From: an uncultured Acidimicrobiales bacterium | GTDB lineage: Bacteria; Actinomycetota; Acidimicrobiia; Acidimicrobiales; Iamiaceae | DNA: 5,883 bases | Direction of reading: 5' to 3' | Assembly (NCBI GenBank): GCA_937926025.1 | Contig: CALANQ010000111.1 | Span: 1-5,883, forward strand | Shown here: one piece after another, positions 4,909-5,883 of the stretch | How the letters are laid out: every line of letters starts with the position of its first letter | How positions within the stretch are numbered: position 1 is the first letter of the stretch | Made by a program: the position numbers and the translations under genes | Notes under the pieces: generated by a model | What the model was told of the DNA's origin: nothing | The model's database searches: none | The model's input: the letters and a program-made list of their open reading frames with translations, nothing else

Positions 4909-5883
4909 GAGGGGTCCTTGCTGAGGAGGGTGGTGAGGTGGGCGACGAGGTCGGCCCGGGCGATGGCGTCCTGGTGCTCGCCGAAGGCGGCGCGCAGGGG
5001 ACGGACGGTGGCGGTGCCGTCGGCGAGCTCCTGCTCGCCCACGATGACGGCGTGGCTGGCACCGGAGCGGTCGGCGGCCTTCATCTGGGCGCGCATGCCC
5101 TTGCCGTCGAAGGCGCGGTCGCAGCGGATGCCCGCCTGGCGCAGCTCGGCGGTGAGGGGGCCGGCCTGGCTGCCGTCGGTGACGTCGACGACGAACACGT
5201 CGACGCGGGCGGTGGGCCCGGGGAACACGTCCTCGGCGTCACAGGCGATGAGCAGGCGCTCGATGCCCGACCCGAACCCGATGCCGGGCGTGGGCGGGCC
5301 GCCGAGCTCCTCGACCAGGCCGTCGTAGCGGCCGCCGCCGAGGATGGTGGCCTGGGCGCTGTCGACCAGCGAGGGGACCAGCTCGAAGGTGGTGTGGGTG
5401 TAGTAGTCGAACCCGCGGACCAGGCGGGGGGCCAGGACGAACGGGATCCCGGCGGCGCCGAGCCCGGCCTTGACCCGCTCGAAGTGCGCGGCGCTGGCGT
5501 CGGAGAGGTGGTCGGCGATGGCGGGGGCGTCGGCGGTGGCCCGGCGGGTCTCGGTGCGCTTGGAGTCCAGCACCCGCATGGGGTGGCGCTCGACCTTCTC
5601 CCGGTCCTCTTCGGCCAGGTCGCCCAGGCGGTCCTGGAGGAACGCCCGGAGCACCTCGACGTAGCGGAGCCGGTCCTCGGCGGTGCCCATGGTGTTGAGC
5701 AGCAGCTCGACCTGCTTGAGGCCGAGGGCCCGGAGGAACTCCCAGCCCACGGTGATGACCTCGACGTCGACGTCGGGATCGGCGGACCCGAGGACCTCGA
5801 GCCCGACCTGGTGGTGCTGGCGGAAGCGTCCGGCCTGCACGTTCTCGTACCGGAACGCCGGCGTGGCGTACCAGACCTTCCAG
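4905..5883 (-). CDS. hisS: Histidyl-tRNA synthetase, 5' end cut off by window edge
   Basis: Class II aminoacyl-tRNA synthetase that joins histidine to tRNA-His using ATP in the cytoplasm. About 325 codons are visible. Bacterial HisRS is usually about 420 residues, so roughly the first 100 residues, including motif 1, lie beyond position 5883. Visible parts in order, numbered from the first full codon at 5882: motif 2 with FRYENVQAGRFRQ at about residues 10-22, the histidine-binding signature RGFDYYT at about 156-162, GGGRYDGL at about 182-189, motif 3 GIGFGSGIERLL at about 200-211, then an anticodon-binding domain from about 225 to the end. A GTG at 5840 is inside motif 2 and is not the start, because the frame stays open to the window edge with family-typical sequence. 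The TGA stop at 4907-4905 overlaps the aspS start. The identity is secure. Any leader that regulates it, such as a T-box, would lie outside the window. Confidence 0.97.
   Translation of the reverse strand, partial: WKVWYATPAFRYENVQAGRFRQHHQVGLEVLGSADPDVDVEVITVGWEFLRALGLKQVELLLNTMGTAEDRLRYVEVLRAFLQDRLGDLAEEDREKVERHPMRVLDSKRTETRRATADAPAIADHLSDASAAHFERVKAGLGAAGIPFVLAPRLVRGFDYYTHTTFELVPSLVDSAQATILGGGRYDGLVEELGGPPTPGIGFGSGIERLLIACDAEDVFPGPTARVDVFVVDVTDGSQAGPLTAELRQAGIRCDRAFDGKGMRAQMKAADRSGASHAVIVGEQELADGTATVRPLRAAFGEHQDAIARADLVAHLTTLLSKDPS
4906..4919 (-). promoter_or_regulatory. aspS ribosome binding site and ATGA coupling junction
   Basis: On the minus strand, AAGGA at 4919-4915 is followed by 6 bases and then ATG at 4908-4906. 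The ATG shares two bases with the hisS stop TGA (4907-4905), making an ATGA overlap. The binding site lies inside the last hisS codons, so translation of aspS is probably coupled to hisS. This arrangement also fixes the aspS start. Confidence 0.8.

Noticed and set aside
2749..5328. Very long open frame on the plus strand (about 859 codons) opposite aspS and hisS
   Set aside because: Its product is dominated by Gly, Asp, Val, Leu and Ala with no recognisable domain, which is typical of the antisense shadow of GC-rich genes. The opposite strand encodes clear hisS and aspS with intact motifs.
5838..5840. GTG that could be taken as the hisS start
   Set aside because: It is a valine codon inside motif 2. 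The 14 codons upstream continue HisRS-like sequence (YATPAFRYEN) to the window edge.
1..5883. Mobile elements, CRISPR arrays, phage genes, tRNA or rRNA genes, toxin-antitoxin or defence systems
   Set aside because: Coding sequence fills nearly the whole window with uniform composition. No spaced direct repeats, transposase motifs, tRNA-like folds or defence domains were seen.

Overview
The window is very GC-rich DNA. Every gene I can support lies on the minus strand, so transcription runs from the high-numbered end to the low-numbered end. The set and order of genes (hisS, aspS, rarA, then a DUF948-type and a DUF6167-type small membrane protein) match a conserved core neighbourhood of Actinomycetota. 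Motif wording in AspRS and RarA and the number of GTG starts agree with this. My best guess within the phylum is Acidimicrobiia or a relative, but the sequence alone does not prove that.

Layout in transcription order. (1) 5883-4905: the C-terminal three quarters of histidyl-tRNA synthetase, cut by the window edge. (2) 4908-3118: complete aspartyl-tRNA synthetase, joined to hisS by an ATGA overlap. (3) 3117-3064: a short leader with a GC-rich hairpin. (4) 3063-2695: a small three-helix membrane protein of the DUF4234 type. (5) 2694-2645: a 50-base gap with a small inverted repeat. (6) 2644-2132: a DUF1003-type membrane protein with a cytoplasmic coiled coil. (7) 2128-797: the replication-fork AAA+ ATPase RarA, only 3 bases after the previous stop. 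(8) 800-423: a DUF948-like single-helix membrane protein, joined to rarA by a GTGA overlap. (9) 419-60: a DUF6167-like single-helix protein with a basic tail, 3 bases further on. (10) 58-1: probably the start of another gene with a hydrophobic N-terminus.

The spacing implies at least two translationally linked blocks: hisS-aspS, and DUF1003-rarA-DUF948-DUF6167. The first makes His-tRNA and Asp-tRNA. The AspRS carries the histidine typical of non-discriminating enzymes, so it probably also charges tRNA-Asn with Asp. The second block pairs a DNA replication and repair ATPase with three small membrane proteins of unknown function.

I see no mobile element, CRISPR array, RNA gene or prophage sequence. 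This is mostly ordinary conserved chromosome. The points most worth checking are the membrane-protein cassette around rarA, two gene pairs that sit in the same reading frame across a single stop codon, and the leader hairpin after aspS.
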